A stretch of 64,000 bases of DNA from Bradyrhizobium sp. 138 (lineage in GTDB: Bacteria > Pseudomonadota > Alphaproteobacteria > Rhizobiales > Xanthobacteraceae), in assembly GCF_023074075.1 (NCBI RefSeq), contig NZ_JADPKT010000003.1, positions 62,001 to 126,000 on the forward strand. The letters run 5' to 3'. The notes beneath the pieces were generated by a model that worked only from the letters and a program-made list of their open reading frames with translations, was not told the origin of the DNA and made no database searches. Positions within the stretch are counted from its first letter, which is position 1; every line of letters starts with the position of its first letter. The position numbers and the translations under genes were made by a program. Below, one piece after another: positions 9,066 to 16,926 of this stretch.

Positions 9066-10157
9066 ATGACCGAGACCATCCGCATCAAGCGCTTCCACGC
9101 GCGGCCCGTGATCGTGCCGATGAACCTGCCGCTGCAGACCTCGACCGGCGCGGTCGCCAAGGCGCCGCTGGTGCTGATCGACTGTGAGACCGACCAGGGT
9201 GCGGTGGGCCATGCCTATCTGTTCTCGATCACGCCGTCGGCCTTGAAGCCGCTGACGGCGATGGTCACGGAAATGTCGGAGCTACTCGCCGGCGACGAGC
9301 TGCTGCCGTTCGAGATCGAGCGCAAGCTGGCCCAGCGCTTCACGCTTCTGGGGCTGGCCGGCCTGCAACGGCTGGCGCAATCCGGCATCGACATGGCGGC
9401 CTGGGACGCACTGGCGCGCAGCAAGGGCCTGCCGCTGGCGCGCCTGCTCGGCGGTGCGCCGAAGCCGGTCAGGGCCTACAATTCGAAGGGGCTCGGCATC
9501 ATGCCGGCGGGTGCCGCGGTCGACGAGGCGCACACGCTGCTGGCCGAGGGGTTTCGCGCCGCCAAGATCCGCGTCGGCCGCCCCGATGCGCGGGAGGATT
9601 TCGCCGTTGTGCGCGCGGTACGCAAAGCCGTCGGCGATCAGGTGACGCTGATGTGCGACTACAATCAGGCGCTGACGGTGACCGAGGCGATCCGCCGCGG
9701 CGAGATGCTCGACGACGAAGGCTTGAGCTGGATCGAGGAGCCGGTCCGCCACGATGACTATGAAGGCAGCGCCCGCATCGCCGACGCGCTGCACACGCCG
9801 GTCCAGATCGGCGAGAACTTTGACAGCGCGTTCTCGATGCAGGCCGCGCTGTCGGCGGAGGCGTGCGACTACGTGATGCCAGACGTGCAGCGGATCGGCG
9901 GCGTCACCGGCTGGCTGCGTGCCGCCTCACTGGCGCACGCCGCCGGCATCGAGATGTCCTCGCATCTGTTCTCGGAGGTGAGCGCGCATTTGCTCTGCGT
10001 GACCCCAACCGCGCACTGGCTGGAATATGTCGACTGGGCCGACGCGGTGCTTTCGACCCGGCTCGCGATCAAAGACGGATTCGCGGTGCCGAGCGAGGCG
10101 CCGGGCAACGGGATCGCATGGGACGAGGCGGCGGTGAGGAAATATCTGGTGGGGTAA
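9066..10157 (+). CDS. Mandelate racemase/muconate lactonizing enzyme family protein
   Basis: The 363-residue enolase-superfamily protein aligns by eye closely with Pseudomonas mandelate racemase over its whole length. The barrel shows metal ligands in DYNQAL, WIEEPV and IGENF, the Asp of MPDVQRIGG, and the catalytic His in SSHLFSEVSAHLL, followed by TAHWLEYVDW and the C-terminal KYLV. The position of Lys166, one of the two acid/base residues, is part of GFRAAKIRVG. By this alignment the first lysine is kept but the second is arginine. Racemisation may therefore be weak, or the enzyme may act on another 2-hydroxy acid or acid sugar. The gene follows the LysE exporter by 21 bases. Confidence 0.85.
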   Translation: MTETIRIKRFHARPVIVPMNLPLQTSTGAVAKAPLVLIDCETDQGAVGHAYLFSITPSALKPLTAMVTEMSELLAGDELLPFEIERKLAQRFTLLGLAGLQRLAQSGIDMAAWDALARSKGLPLARLLGGAPKPVRAYNSKGLGIMPAGAAVDEAHTLLAEGFRAAKIRVGRPDAREDFAVVRAVRKAVGDQVTLMCDYNQALTVTEAIRRGEMLDDEGLSWIEEPVRHDDYEGSARIADALHTPVQIGENFDSAFSMQAALSAEACDYVMPDVQRIGGVTGWLRAASLAHAAGIEMSSHLFSEVSAHLLCVTPTAHWLEYVDWADAVLSTRLAIKDGFAVPSEAPGNGIAWDEAAVRKYLVG

Positions 10158-10526
10158 GGCCACCACATGTCAGCGCCCGGAATTCGCCTTCACACCCAGG
10201 TGCTGAATCCAGATGCAGCGGCGGACGGATCTGTTAGAGCGACCCAACGGCGCGCCCTCGCCCGCCTGAAGCAGCGGCCACGTTGTCGCGCAAGCTCCGG
10301 CAACGCTAGAGCGCGGCCTGCCGGTCGACGATCCAACGTCAGCGCGCGGAGTGATCAGCGCCAGCACCGCCATGTCCAGACAGACACTCCCCTTCGCGGG
10401 CCCTCCTCTCATCGCAAGCGTAGCTCCGTGTTCAGTGTCGCTCCGCCGGAATCGAGGGCTCGGGTCCCGAACGCCGAAGAAAGACGATTATGAGGTCCGT
10501 TACGATCAACCCGTAATTGAACCCAC
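10158..10526. other. Gene-free stretch
   Basis: Between the racemase-like gene and the promoter of the next cassette, about 370 bases show no reading frame with family features, no tRNA and no clear hairpin with a T tract. The G+C falls toward the right end, where the cassette begins. I see nothing further in it. Confidence 0.5.
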
Positions 10527-10556
10527 TTGAAGTTGTAGCAGTTTTGTGACTACACT
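10527..10556 (+). promoter_or_regulatory. Candidate sigma-70-type promoter of the four-gene cassette
   Basis: TTGAAG at 10527-10532 and TACACT at 10551-10556 are separated by 18 bases. The expected transcript start is near 10563, about 27 bases before the first ATG of the cassette, which has a GAGGAAAG ribosome site. The assignment rests on sequence match only. Confidence 0.4.
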
Positions 10557-10589
10557 CGCTGTAGGCGCCCCGCATTTCGAGGAAAGCCC

Positions 10590-11534
10590 ATGTCGATCAT
10601 TTTCAGCAAGCCATACTTCTTGTTCGCCGCAATCGCCGCATGCAAAAACCCAGTTGACCGCCGAGCTTTTGCGGTGCTCGGGGGTCTCTTCCTATCGTGT
10701 TGGATACATGGTGCAGCTGCACAGTCGCTCAGTGAGCGGCAAGTGCGAGATGTGCAAGAGGCGTTGATCTGGACGACAGAGTATGACGGATTGATCGACG
10801 GGAAGCTGGGGGAAGGAACAAGGCAAGCGATCGGCAACTTCCAAAAACGAACATCATCCAGCCCCACCGGACAATTGAGTCCACAAGAGCTCGACCGCCT
10901 GCTCGCAGAGGGGACCCAGATCAGGGATCAACAGTTCGGCTTCAAACAATATACGGACACCGATGTCGGTGTGTCCGTGGGCATTCCGTTCGCATTGCTA
11001 GGCAAGTCAGGAAAGACAAAATGGGGAAGGCACTGGGACAATTCACTGGTCTCAATCGACTTGCTGAGGTTCGGAACAGAGGTCTCCTTGAAGGATCTGC
11101 ACGATAGACTGATCAGCATCAACGGCAGAACTGTTGCCTATGATCGCCTTGTAGAGAACGATTGGTTCGTCATCTCTGCGTTCGAAAATGGTGCAGCTGT
11201 GTATGTGCGAGCCAACCTCGTGCATTTTCCGGATCAGCCCGCCGAAATCCGTGGCTTCTCGATCTGGATGAGCAAGGATCGACCTAAGTCTTATCAAGCG
11301 ATTGCACCTGCGATGCTGTCCAGCTTCCGGTCCAACTACGACAAGAATACGGACGTCTCGAATTACCCGATCGGGCGAGCTCCTGCACAAGGCGGTCCTG
11401 TTGCACCGGTTCCGGCGCTCCCGCCCAATCCGATTTCGAATCGCGCCCTGGACAGCAGCGGGCCCGCAATTCAAGTTGGCCGGTGCTACAGGGGATTGGG
11501 AGAGTGTCCGCCGATACTTAGTGCATTCAGATAG
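10590..11534 (+). CDS. Exported peptidoglycan-binding domain protein, first gene of a four-gene cassette
   Basis: The product has 314 residues. A hydrophobic signal region ends near residue 45 (HGAAAQ). It is followed by a PG_binding_1-like domain (about 46-108) with the typical pattern VRDVQEAL, YDGLIDGKLGEGTRQAIGNFQ. The remaining 200 residues form a globular domain with a GVSVGIPFALLG strand and a late RGFSIWMSKD segment that I do not recognise; the C-terminus is proline rich. A GAGGAAAG site precedes the ATG. The protein probably resides in the periplasm bound to the wall. It is followed after 26 bases by the metallopeptidase, so the two are likely co-transcribed. Hand counts of sample lines show lower G+C than in the neighbours. 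Confidence 0.72.
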   Translation: MSIIFSKPYFLFAAIAACKNPVDRRAFAVLGGLFLSCWIHGAAAQSLSERQVRDVQEALIWTTEYDGLIDGKLGEGTRQAIGNFQKRTSSSPTGQLSPQELDRLLAEGTQIRDQQFGFKQYTDTDVGVSVGIPFALLGKSGKTKWGRHWDNSLVSIDLLRFGTEVSLKDLHDRLISINGRTVAYDRLVENDWFVISAFENGAAVYVRANLVHFPDQPAEIRGFSIWMSKDRPKSYQAIAPAMLSSFRSNYDKNTDVSNYPIGRAPAQGGPVAPVPALPPNPISNRALDSSGPAIQVGRCYRGLGECPPILSAFR

Positions 11535-11560
11535 GTTCGCCCCACGCCAAGGGTACTCTA

Positions 11561-12268
11561 ATGTGTACCAGCTGCACGAGACGAGCGTTTCTCACGACCG
11601 GATTGGCAACCGCCTTCATTGGACTGGAGGCACACCCCACCTGGGCGAAGGGACGAGTTGCCTGCGCGATCGGGACGGAGAGCCGAACGAGTGACCGCGA
11701 CGATCTCTTGTCGAAGTCGAATGATCGAGCCTTTGACAACGCCTTGGTGGTCGAGTTGGAGAGAATTCTCCGGATCATACCGGTCAATCCCGGCTTCAAG
11801 TACGTGAAGGACGACAACGCGTTTGCAACGGATACCACCATAGTCACGGGCACGACGGGCACTGTTTTGATTGGATTGAAGCTCGTCAATGAGCTTCTCA
11901 AGCCGGATCAGGGCGGCGTGGCCGTTGCATGCGTGCTTGCGCACGAGTGCAGCCATATCTTCCAGTTTTTCTCAGTCAATCAGTACTATGAGCGCTTGGA
12001 AGCATCAACCCAGCGCTTGCGCGAGTTGCATGCCGACCTGCTGGCAGGTTTTTATATGGGCAAACGAATGGGCGCAGCCGCGGGTGCCATGCGATCAGTC
12101 GAAAAGGCTATGATGGACTTCGGTGACTACAACAACGCGGACCCTAAGGATCACGGCACGCCCGGCCAGAGAAGCGCGGCGCTCGACAAGGGGTATGTAT
12201 TTGCAATGAATGGATTGAAGTTCGACGATGCTGCAATTGAAGGCGAGAAATATGTTCGAGTCCTTTAG
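11561..12268 (+). CDS. Tat-exported zinc metallopeptidase-like protein (HExxH)
   Basis: The 235-residue product carries a twin-arginine signal (TRRAFLTTGLATAFIG at residues 6-21), so it is predicted to be exported folded. The catalytic motif is HECSH at residues 128-132. Downstream, RELHADLLAGFYMG at 154-167 offers the Glu and Asp expected around the third zinc ligand, and HGTPGQR at 198-204 matches the HGTxxQR motif of the putative neutral zinc metallopeptidase (YpfJ-like) group. The overall order HExxH, ELxAD, HGTxxQR is that of the YpfJ group, although the protein is shorter. AAGGG lies seven bases before the ATG. It is encoded between an exported wall-binding protein and small membrane proteins, which suggests an envelope substrate; the substrate itself is unknown. 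Confidence 0.75.
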   Translation: MCTSCTRRAFLTTGLATAFIGLEAHPTWAKGRVACAIGTESRTSDRDDLLSKSNDRAFDNALVVELERILRIIPVNPGFKYVKDDNAFATDTTIVTGTTGTVLIGLKLVNELLKPDQGGVAVACVLAHECSHIFQFFSVNQYYERLEASTQRLRELHADLLAGFYMGKRMGAAAGAMRSVEKAMMDFGDYNNADPKDHGTPGQRSAALDKGYVFAMNGLKFDDAAIEGEKYVRVL

Positions 12269-12722
12269 TTTTGCAAAGCATATGATTTGGTCCTGGTCCG
12301 TCCGCTCTGCCATCATCGTTGTGATGCTCAGCGGGTCACCGGATGTGCGCGCGCAGGAACTACCGCCGGCATCCGTTTTGCAAAATCCTAGTAGCGGCAG
12401 CAACATCGCGAAGTTCTTTTCGTCCAAGACTCCCTACGAGTTCTGGCTAACTTGCCTGATCGGCGCGCTCGGCTTAGCAATCATCGGCGTCCTAATTTTC
12501 GGACTTCGCAGGATTGGAAGCGTCAAGCCGGAGGAAATTACACGCCCCGTTATCGTGCTGACGGTGATCGTCGGCACTTTGATCTTGGTGACAGCCGGTT
12601 ATAGCAATGAGCAGATCGCCCCTGCGTTCGGACTGTTCGGAACAATCGTTGGATACATGCTGGGGCGCCTCTCCCAACCTTCCCCGGCACCCACTCAAAC
12701 GGAAGAGCGGAAGGGCACATGA
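12252..12722 (+). CDS. Small membrane protein of unknown function
   Basis: The 156-residue protein has a signal-like N-terminus (about residues 1-43, ending near VRAQE) and three further hydrophobic helices at about 67-90, 103-121 and 128-144, the last closing with a GYMLGRLSQ stretch. The ATG at 12252 lies inside the end of the peptidase gene and has an AGGCGAG site upstream, so translation is probably coupled. Its own end overlaps the next ATG as ATGA. No family is recognised. A membrane partner for the exported peptidase is a reasonable inference. Confidence 0.65.
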   Translation: MFESFSFAKHMIWSWSVRSAIIVVMLSGSPDVRAQELPPASVLQNPSSGSNIAKFFSSKTPYEFWLTCLIGALGLAIIGVLIFGLRRIGSVKPEEITRPVIVLTVIVGTLILVTAGYSNEQIAPAFGLFGTIVGYMLGRLSQPSPAPTQTEERKGT

Positions 12723-13150
12723 GAGCGGCATCGATCCTTCTATCAAGCATGGCGCTCGGCCTCGCGAACCTTGCCTCCGCTGAGGATTCGCCCGCACCGA
12801 GACGTCCGCTTGGACCTTCGGAACGATCGACGCAGTTGCGCACACCAGCACAGGATTTGCTTCTGCCAAGTCCTCAATTGTCCCCATTGACTAGTGACAG
12901 CATCCGTATTCAGAACGTCGGCGACAAGAAGCTCGTCATGGCTTATTTGGATGCCGACACTTCGTCTTGGAAAACATTCACTATCGAGACGGGTAGGGCT
13001 GCGGAGCTGTCATGCCAGAAGTGCGGTAGGCAGTTCGCCGTGGCTTTTCACAACGGCAAGGATTTGAAACAACTGCAGTTGCCTGCGGGCAAGAGTTACT
13101 TATTGGGCTGGTCTGACACCGGTGCTGTTTGGGAATTGACATCCCAATAG
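12719..13150 (+). CDS. Small exported protein of unknown function
   Basis: The product has 143 residues with a signal peptide of about 21 residues (ending LASAEDS), a proline-rich linker and a compact beta-rich domain. This domain has two cysteines as CQKC and ends with LPAGKSYLLGWSDTGAVWEL. The start overlaps the previous stop by four bases. It closes the cassette; no promoter or gene on the same strand follows for 370 bases. The family is unknown. The CxxC pair could form a disulphide or bind a metal, but nothing more can be said. Confidence 0.65.
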   Translation: MRAASILLSSMALGLANLASAEDSPAPRRPLGPSERSTQLRTPAQDLLLPSPQLSPLTSDSIRIQNVGDKKLVMAYLDADTSSWKTFTIETGRAAELSCQKCGRQFAVAFHNGKDLKQLQLPAGKSYLLGWSDTGAVWELTSQ

Positions 13151-13522
13151 GGACAGGCGCCTCTCAATCTACTTTAGGTCGCGTCGAGATCTGATGGCTC
13201 CGCAAGCCGCAATGTGCATCGTCTTTGCAGTGTCATCTGTTCGTCTGATCTTACATGTGGATCGGGTGTCCGGACTCGGCCCAGCCCTCTGCCCGCCGCC
13301 TCCAGTATTCCATTCCATTTGATCGCCGAGCGCAGAGCACCTTCGGCGCTCTTCGACATGGCGAATCAATGCCGGGAAGGGTTGACCTAATCTGTCCCTC
13401 AGGCGACAAATCTTGGATCAAGGCTGCCAAGCTCTTGCATGCCGAAGGCGGTGCGGATCCGGCCCGACAACGCTTCGCGTCCACGCATTGCGCGGCGGTG
13501 AGGAGGGCGATAACGATGCCCC
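13151..13522. other. Gene-free stretch before the Nudix gene
   Basis: This 370-base gap has short frames on both strands but none with a ribosome site and family features. A minus-strand frame at 13174-13359 contains the words GRVRTPDPHVRS, which I consider a chance or degenerate remnant. An AGGAGGG tract at 13501-13507 sits 15 bases before the Nudix ATG. Confidence 0.45.
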
Positions 13523-14041
13523 ATGACCAGGTGGCGCCCTCATCCCCACATCCGCGTCGTCGCGATCGGCCTGCACTGGCGCGATGGACGGCTGCTCGCC
13601 GCCGAGGTTCGTGACGATGCGGGACTGATCAAGGGCGTGCGTCCGCTCGGCGGCGAGATCGAGTTCGGCGAGAGCTGGCGGGTTGCGCTCATGCGTGAAT
13701 TCAACGAAGAGCTCGGCATCGCGGTCTCACTGAGGGGCGCGCCCTTGATGCTGGAGAACATCTTCGTGCACGAGGGCGCGACCGGACACGAGGTGATGTT
13801 CATCTCCGAAGTCGAGTTTCCCGATGCCGCATTCCGCGATCAGGACCGCATCGACTTCAGGGAGGATAACGGGGCCGAGATCGTGGCGCGCTGGTTCGAC
13901 CTGGCCGATCTCGATGTGGAGGGCGGCCCGAGACTGTTCCCGACCGAGCTGAAGGGCTTGCTGCTAAGGGCAAGAGACGGAGGCGCTCCTGCTTTGCTGG
14001 GCGCGATGACGCCGGAATCGTGTGAGACGAGGCGGCGGTGA
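13523..14041 (+). CDS. Nudix hydrolase
   Basis: The 172-residue protein contains a complete Nudix box, GX5EX7REUXEEXGU, running from the Gly of GEIEFGE through REFNEELGI at about residues 47-69. It is preceded by the usual VVAIGLHWRDGRLLAAEV strands and followed by a HEVMFISEVEF segment and EIVARWFDLADL. Such enzymes cleave nucleoside diphosphates linked to another moiety; the substrate is not predictable here. The first in-frame ATG after a stop is 13523. The ribosome-site-like AGGAGGG lies 15 bases away, farther than ideal. The gene is convergent with the lipase, with 16 bases between the two stops. Confidence 0.85.
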   Translation: MTRWRPHPHIRVVAIGLHWRDGRLLAAEVRDDAGLIKGVRPLGGEIEFGESWRVALMREFNEELGIAVSLRGAPLMLENIFVHEGATGHEVMFISEVEFPDAAFRDQDRIDFREDNGAEIVARWFDLADLDVEGGPRLFPTELKGLLLRARDGGAPALLGAMTPESCETRRR

Positions 14042-14057
14042 AGAAATACGCAGCCGA

Positions 14058-15332
14058 TTAATCGTTGAAGGCCACCCCCCGCGTGGCCTCGCCCGGGGGG
14101 CCGGGCTCCGCAATCCCGGCACAATTGGTTTGCGGCTTCTGGCCCGCGAGCATGCCGCGGATCAAAGCGAGCGCATCGGGGAAGGCGGCATTCAGGCCGC
14201 CATTATGCGTGGCACCGGGATAGGTCTTCCAGACCACATCGTTTCCAGCGGCGCACAGGGCCACGACCGCCGCATATTGCCGGGCCGGAGCCAGCGTGGA
14301 ATCGGCAAGGCCGGTGCCGAGCAGCACCGGCACCTTGAGCCGCACCGCCTTCATGTCCGTGATCGCAGTCAGCCGCGCCAGCACATTGGCGATCGGCTCG
14401 ACGTAGACGTTGTCGCCAGTAATACCGTCTTGCCGGGCGACATTGCGCATCTCGGTCGTGCAGCTCTCGCGCGCCGCTTTCAGGATCGGCTTGCCCTTGT
14501 CGGAGACGAGGTCATCGGCGGAGGGCGCGCCGTCGGGCAGCGAACCGCCAAGCAGCATGAGCGACGTATAGATCGGCGAGCTGACCGCGGTGGTCTGCGG
14601 CGGCTTGTAAGGACCGTCCGGGAAGGTCGAGACGAGGCCCGTTGCCACGGTGGCGACGAGCGGGACGTCCGGCGCGTAACTCTCGGCGATCACAGTTGCG
14701 CCCATCGCGGCACCCGAGCCCTGCGACTGGCCGGTGATGAAGACTTTGGACGCGAGCCTGTCCTTATAGGCGGAGAGCACCGCGCGCACTCCGTCGAGCA
14801 CCGAACGGCCTTCCGCCTGCCAGATCAGATAGGGATGCGGGCCCGGGCCGCCGAGTCCCTGATAGTCGGTGGCGACGACCGCAAAGCCGTTCTCCAGCCA
14901 GCGCTGGATGTAGGTGGCATCGCGCGGCTTGTGACCGGTCCAGGACGGTGCACATGCATCGGAGACGCCGAGCGTGCCGTGCGCCCAGGCAATCAGGGGC
15001 CAGCCTCCGGCCGGCGGCTCGCCCTTGGGCAGATAGAGCGTGCCACTGACCGGCACGATGCCTGCGTGCCAGCGCAGATCGCTCGACGTGTAGAGGATGC
15101 GCTCAGCGAGTGCGGCGCCTGTGATTTCGGGCTGCACGAGCATGGGTTCCTTGCGCAACATCACGCCGGCGCTCTCGGGCAAGGTTTCGGACCAGCGATA
15201 GAACGGCGACAGGTTCTGGTCGCCCACTTTCGGTCCGACCGGCAGCGACGAGTCCGCGTGCGCCTGCGGAATTGCGAGAGCCGAGGCGATGGCGAGCGCC
15301 ATCATCGATTTTGCGATCGGGGTGGTGAACAT
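14058..15332 (-). CDS. Secreted lipase/esterase (secretory lipase family)
   Basis: The product has 424 residues starting at 15332, with a GGAG site six bases upstream and a signal peptide of about 26 residues (to AHADS). The catalytic triad can be traced: Ser in GQSQGSG, Asp in GTGLADSTL and His in PGATHNGG. A large cap region lies between the nucleophile and the Asp, as in the secretory lipase (LIP) family. The sequence WAHGTLGVSDACAPS forms the oxyanion loop. It probably acts on esters in the periplasm or outside the cell. It is monocistronic, convergent with the Nudix gene. Confidence 0.82.
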   Translation of the reverse strand: MFTTPIAKSMMALAIASALAIPQAHADSSLPVGPKVGDQNLSPFYRWSETLPESAGVMLRKEPMLVQPEITGAALAERILYTSSDLRWHAGIVPVSGTLYLPKGEPPAGGWPLIAWAHGTLGVSDACAPSWTGHKPRDATYIQRWLENGFAVVATDYQGLGGPGPHPYLIWQAEGRSVLDGVRAVLSAYKDRLASKVFITGQSQGSGAAMGATVIAESYAPDVPLVATVATGLVSTFPDGPYKPPQTTAVSSPIYTSLMLLGGSLPDGAPSADDLVSDKGKPILKAARESCTTEMRNVARQDGITGDNVYVEPIANVLARLTAITDMKAVRLKVPVLLGTGLADSTLAPARQYAAVVALCAAGNDVVWKTYPGATHNGGLNAAFPDALALIRGMLAGQKPQTNCAGIAEPGPPGEATRGVAFND

Positions 15333-15461
15333 AGGCGTCTCCGGTCCCTTTGCGGCGCGCACAGCATTTTTTGGCCGGGTTGATGACCCGGGTATTTTTT
15401 ATCCGTGTCGATTATGGAGACGATCGCGCGCAGGTCCACGCCTTTTTTGGGCGTAGGTCCT

Positions 15462-15947
15462 TCATCGCGTTTCGCCACCATCGCGCCGGTAGCGGAAATC
15501 GCAATGCGGCGCGCCTTGCATGATGGTCTGCGTGCGCGTCAGCTTGATATCCGAGCCAAAACCTTCCGCGGTCGCAAAGTCGGCGGTGCAGATCAGAAGG
15601 AAGCCGAGCTCGGGCTCGCCGAGCGCCTTGTAGAACTCGGCATAGGCGCACCGCGTCACGTCGAAGGCGAAGGCGTTGTGGGTCTGCTCGATGACGTCGT
15701 ATGCGAGTGCGTCGTCGCGGGCGTAGGTCTTGAAGGCGGAGGACACGGCCTTGCCGAGATCGGGTTCGTTCTCGCCCTGGTTCTTGGCCTTCCAGAATTC
15801 CTCGCCGAAGCCGCGATAGAGATCGCCGAGCGCCTTGCGCACCAATGCGTTGGCGCGCGCCTCGCCAAGCTCGGCCTGCAGCGCCTTCACCAGCGGCACC
15901 AGCACCTGGGCCTGGATTTTTGCTTGTTCGATGACGGATATGCTCAT
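15462..15947 (-). CDS. ATC-hydrolase-family protein (L-2-amino-thiazoline-4-carboxylate hydrolase-like)
   Basis: The 161-residue product matches the small helical family named after the L-2-amino-thiazoline-4-carboxylic acid hydrolase that opens the thiazoline ring on the way to cysteine. Family-like features are FDVTRCAYAEFYKALGEPELG, where the Cys lies in the conserved VTRCxYAE stretch, then a LICTADF segment with a second Cys and a C-terminal CDFRYR. I chose 15947 rather than 15974 because it gives the usual short N-terminus; the ribosome site is weak for both. Most members have no measured activity, so cysteine metabolism is only one option. Confidence 0.75.
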   Translation of the reverse strand: MSISVIEQAKIQAQVLVPLVKALQAELGEARANALVRKALGDLYRGFGEEFWKAKNQGENEPDLGKAVSSAFKTYARDDALAYDVIEQTHNAFAFDVTRCAYAEFYKALGEPELGFLLICTADFATAEGFGSDIKLTRTQTIMQGAPHCDFRYRRDGGETR

Positions 15948-16088
15948 GGGCCGGGCTCGCGTCGGAGGCGACATCGTAGCCCAGATCGAGCCGTCGTGGC
16001 TTGCCGAGCCGTAGCTTGTGGCGGCAGCCCGCCTACGCCCTTTGGGCTTCGGCGTGGCATCCTTCTCTCTGCTATCGCGAGCGAAGGA

Positions 16089-16163
16089 TGGTGGGCACGA
16101 CAGGGATCGAACCTGTGACCCCTACCATGTCAAGGTAGTGCTCTCCCGCTGAGCTACGTGCCC
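16089..16163 (-). tRNA. tRNA-Val (anticodon GAC)
   Basis: The minus strand folds into a full cloverleaf of 75 bases. It has a GGGCACG acceptor stem, a TAGCTCAGCGGGAGAGC D arm, an anticodon arm with loop TTGACAT (anticodon GAC), and a GGTTCGATCC T arm, and it closes with CGTGCCC, discriminator A and an encoded CCA at 16091-16089. It lies between the ATC-hydrolase-like gene and cpdR, both on the same strand. Confidence 0.95.
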
Positions 16164-16237
16164 TAGAGGTCGTCTAGATCGGGTGGGGTCCCTATAACGG
16201 CTCAGGAGAGCCGGCGCAAGGACGGAACGGGGTCGAT

Positions 16238-16597
16238 TCAGGCCGCCAGCATCTTGTTCACTTCGCTGACCAATTCGCGCAGATGCACGGGCTTGGACAG
16301 CACCTTGGCGTTCTTGGGGGCGTCCGAATCCGAGTTCAGGGCGACCGCCGCAAAGCCGGTGATGAACATGATCTTGATGTCGGGATCGAGTTCCGAAGCC
16401 CGGCGGGCGAGCTCGATGCCATCCATCTCCGGCATCACGATGTCGGTCAGCAGCATCTCGAACGGCTCTTCCCGCAGGCGCTGATAGGCGGCCATGCCGT
16501 TGTCGTGGGACGAGACCTGAAAACCGGCGTTTTCCAGCGCCTTGACCAGGAAACGGCGCATGTCGTTGTCGTCTTCGGCGAGCAGGATTTTTGGCAT
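16238..16597 (-). CDS. cpdR: CpdR single-domain response regulator
   Basis: The 119-residue protein is a lone receiver domain and is nearly identical, as I recall it, to CpdR of other Rhizobiales. It has the acidic patch AEDDND, the phospho-acceptor Asp52 in LLTDIVMPEMDG, and VLSKPVHLRELVSEVNKML at the end. In Caulobacter, unphosphorylated CpdR activates ClpXP and directs proteolysis of cell-cycle factors such as PdeA; in rhizobia it affects cell division and symbiosis. I start it at 16597, the ATG that opens the receiver fold; a longer frame to 16684 has no family support. It is divergent from the N-formylglutamate amidohydrolase gene. Confidence 0.93.
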   Translation of the reverse strand: MPKILLAEDDNDMRRFLVKALENAGFQVSSHDNGMAAYQRLREEPFEMLLTDIVMPEMDGIELARRASELDPDIKIMFITGFAAVALNSDSDAPKNAKVLSKPVHLRELVSEVNKMLAA

Positions 16598-16811
16598 GGC
16601 AGGAAACGTCGATCCCCAGAGGATATCAGCAGAGGTCACTAAGCCCGACAGAGGGTAAATTTGGGGTGAAAATCTTAACCCCAAGCGGGCTCTTGCTGCC
16701 GGCTCTTGTGAACCCGAATGCCGCTCGAAGCAATCGAGCCACGCCGGCGCATCCCCGCTTCCCTGCCCACACGGTTAAGACGTGTTCCAACAAGCCGTCA
16801 CATCTTTTCAC

Positions 16812-16840
16812 TTGGCAGAATGGTTGCGATTCCGGACAAT
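16812..16840 (+). promoter_or_regulatory. Candidate sigma-70-type promoter of the N-formylglutamate amidohydrolase gene
   Basis: TTGGCA at 16812-16817 and GACAAT at 16835-16840 are 17 bases apart. The predicted start is near 16847, giving a leader of about 80 bases before the ATG at 16927. The rest of the 330-base gap between cpdR and this gene shows no other gene. Confidence 0.45.
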
Positions 16841-16926
16841 GACGACACATAAGAGCCGCTCGATCGGCCGAATCAATGCGGTCTGGACCTGCCAGATCCC
16901 GGCGCGAAGGGACGAAGCCTGAGAAG

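Noticed and set aside
10170-10412. Minus-strand 80-residue frame before the four-gene cassette
   Set aside because: No ribosome site or domain; the composition looks like non-coding DNA.
13174-13359. Minus-strand 61-residue frame with GRVRTPDPHVRS
   Set aside because: No ribosome site, no recognisable domain; it may be a degenerate remnant but I cannot support a gene or an att site.
15405-16118. A 237-residue frame ending GWWARQGSNL
   Set aside because: The end is the translated 3' part of the tRNA-Val gene and the body is antisense to the ATC-hydrolase-like gene; this is a known artefact type.
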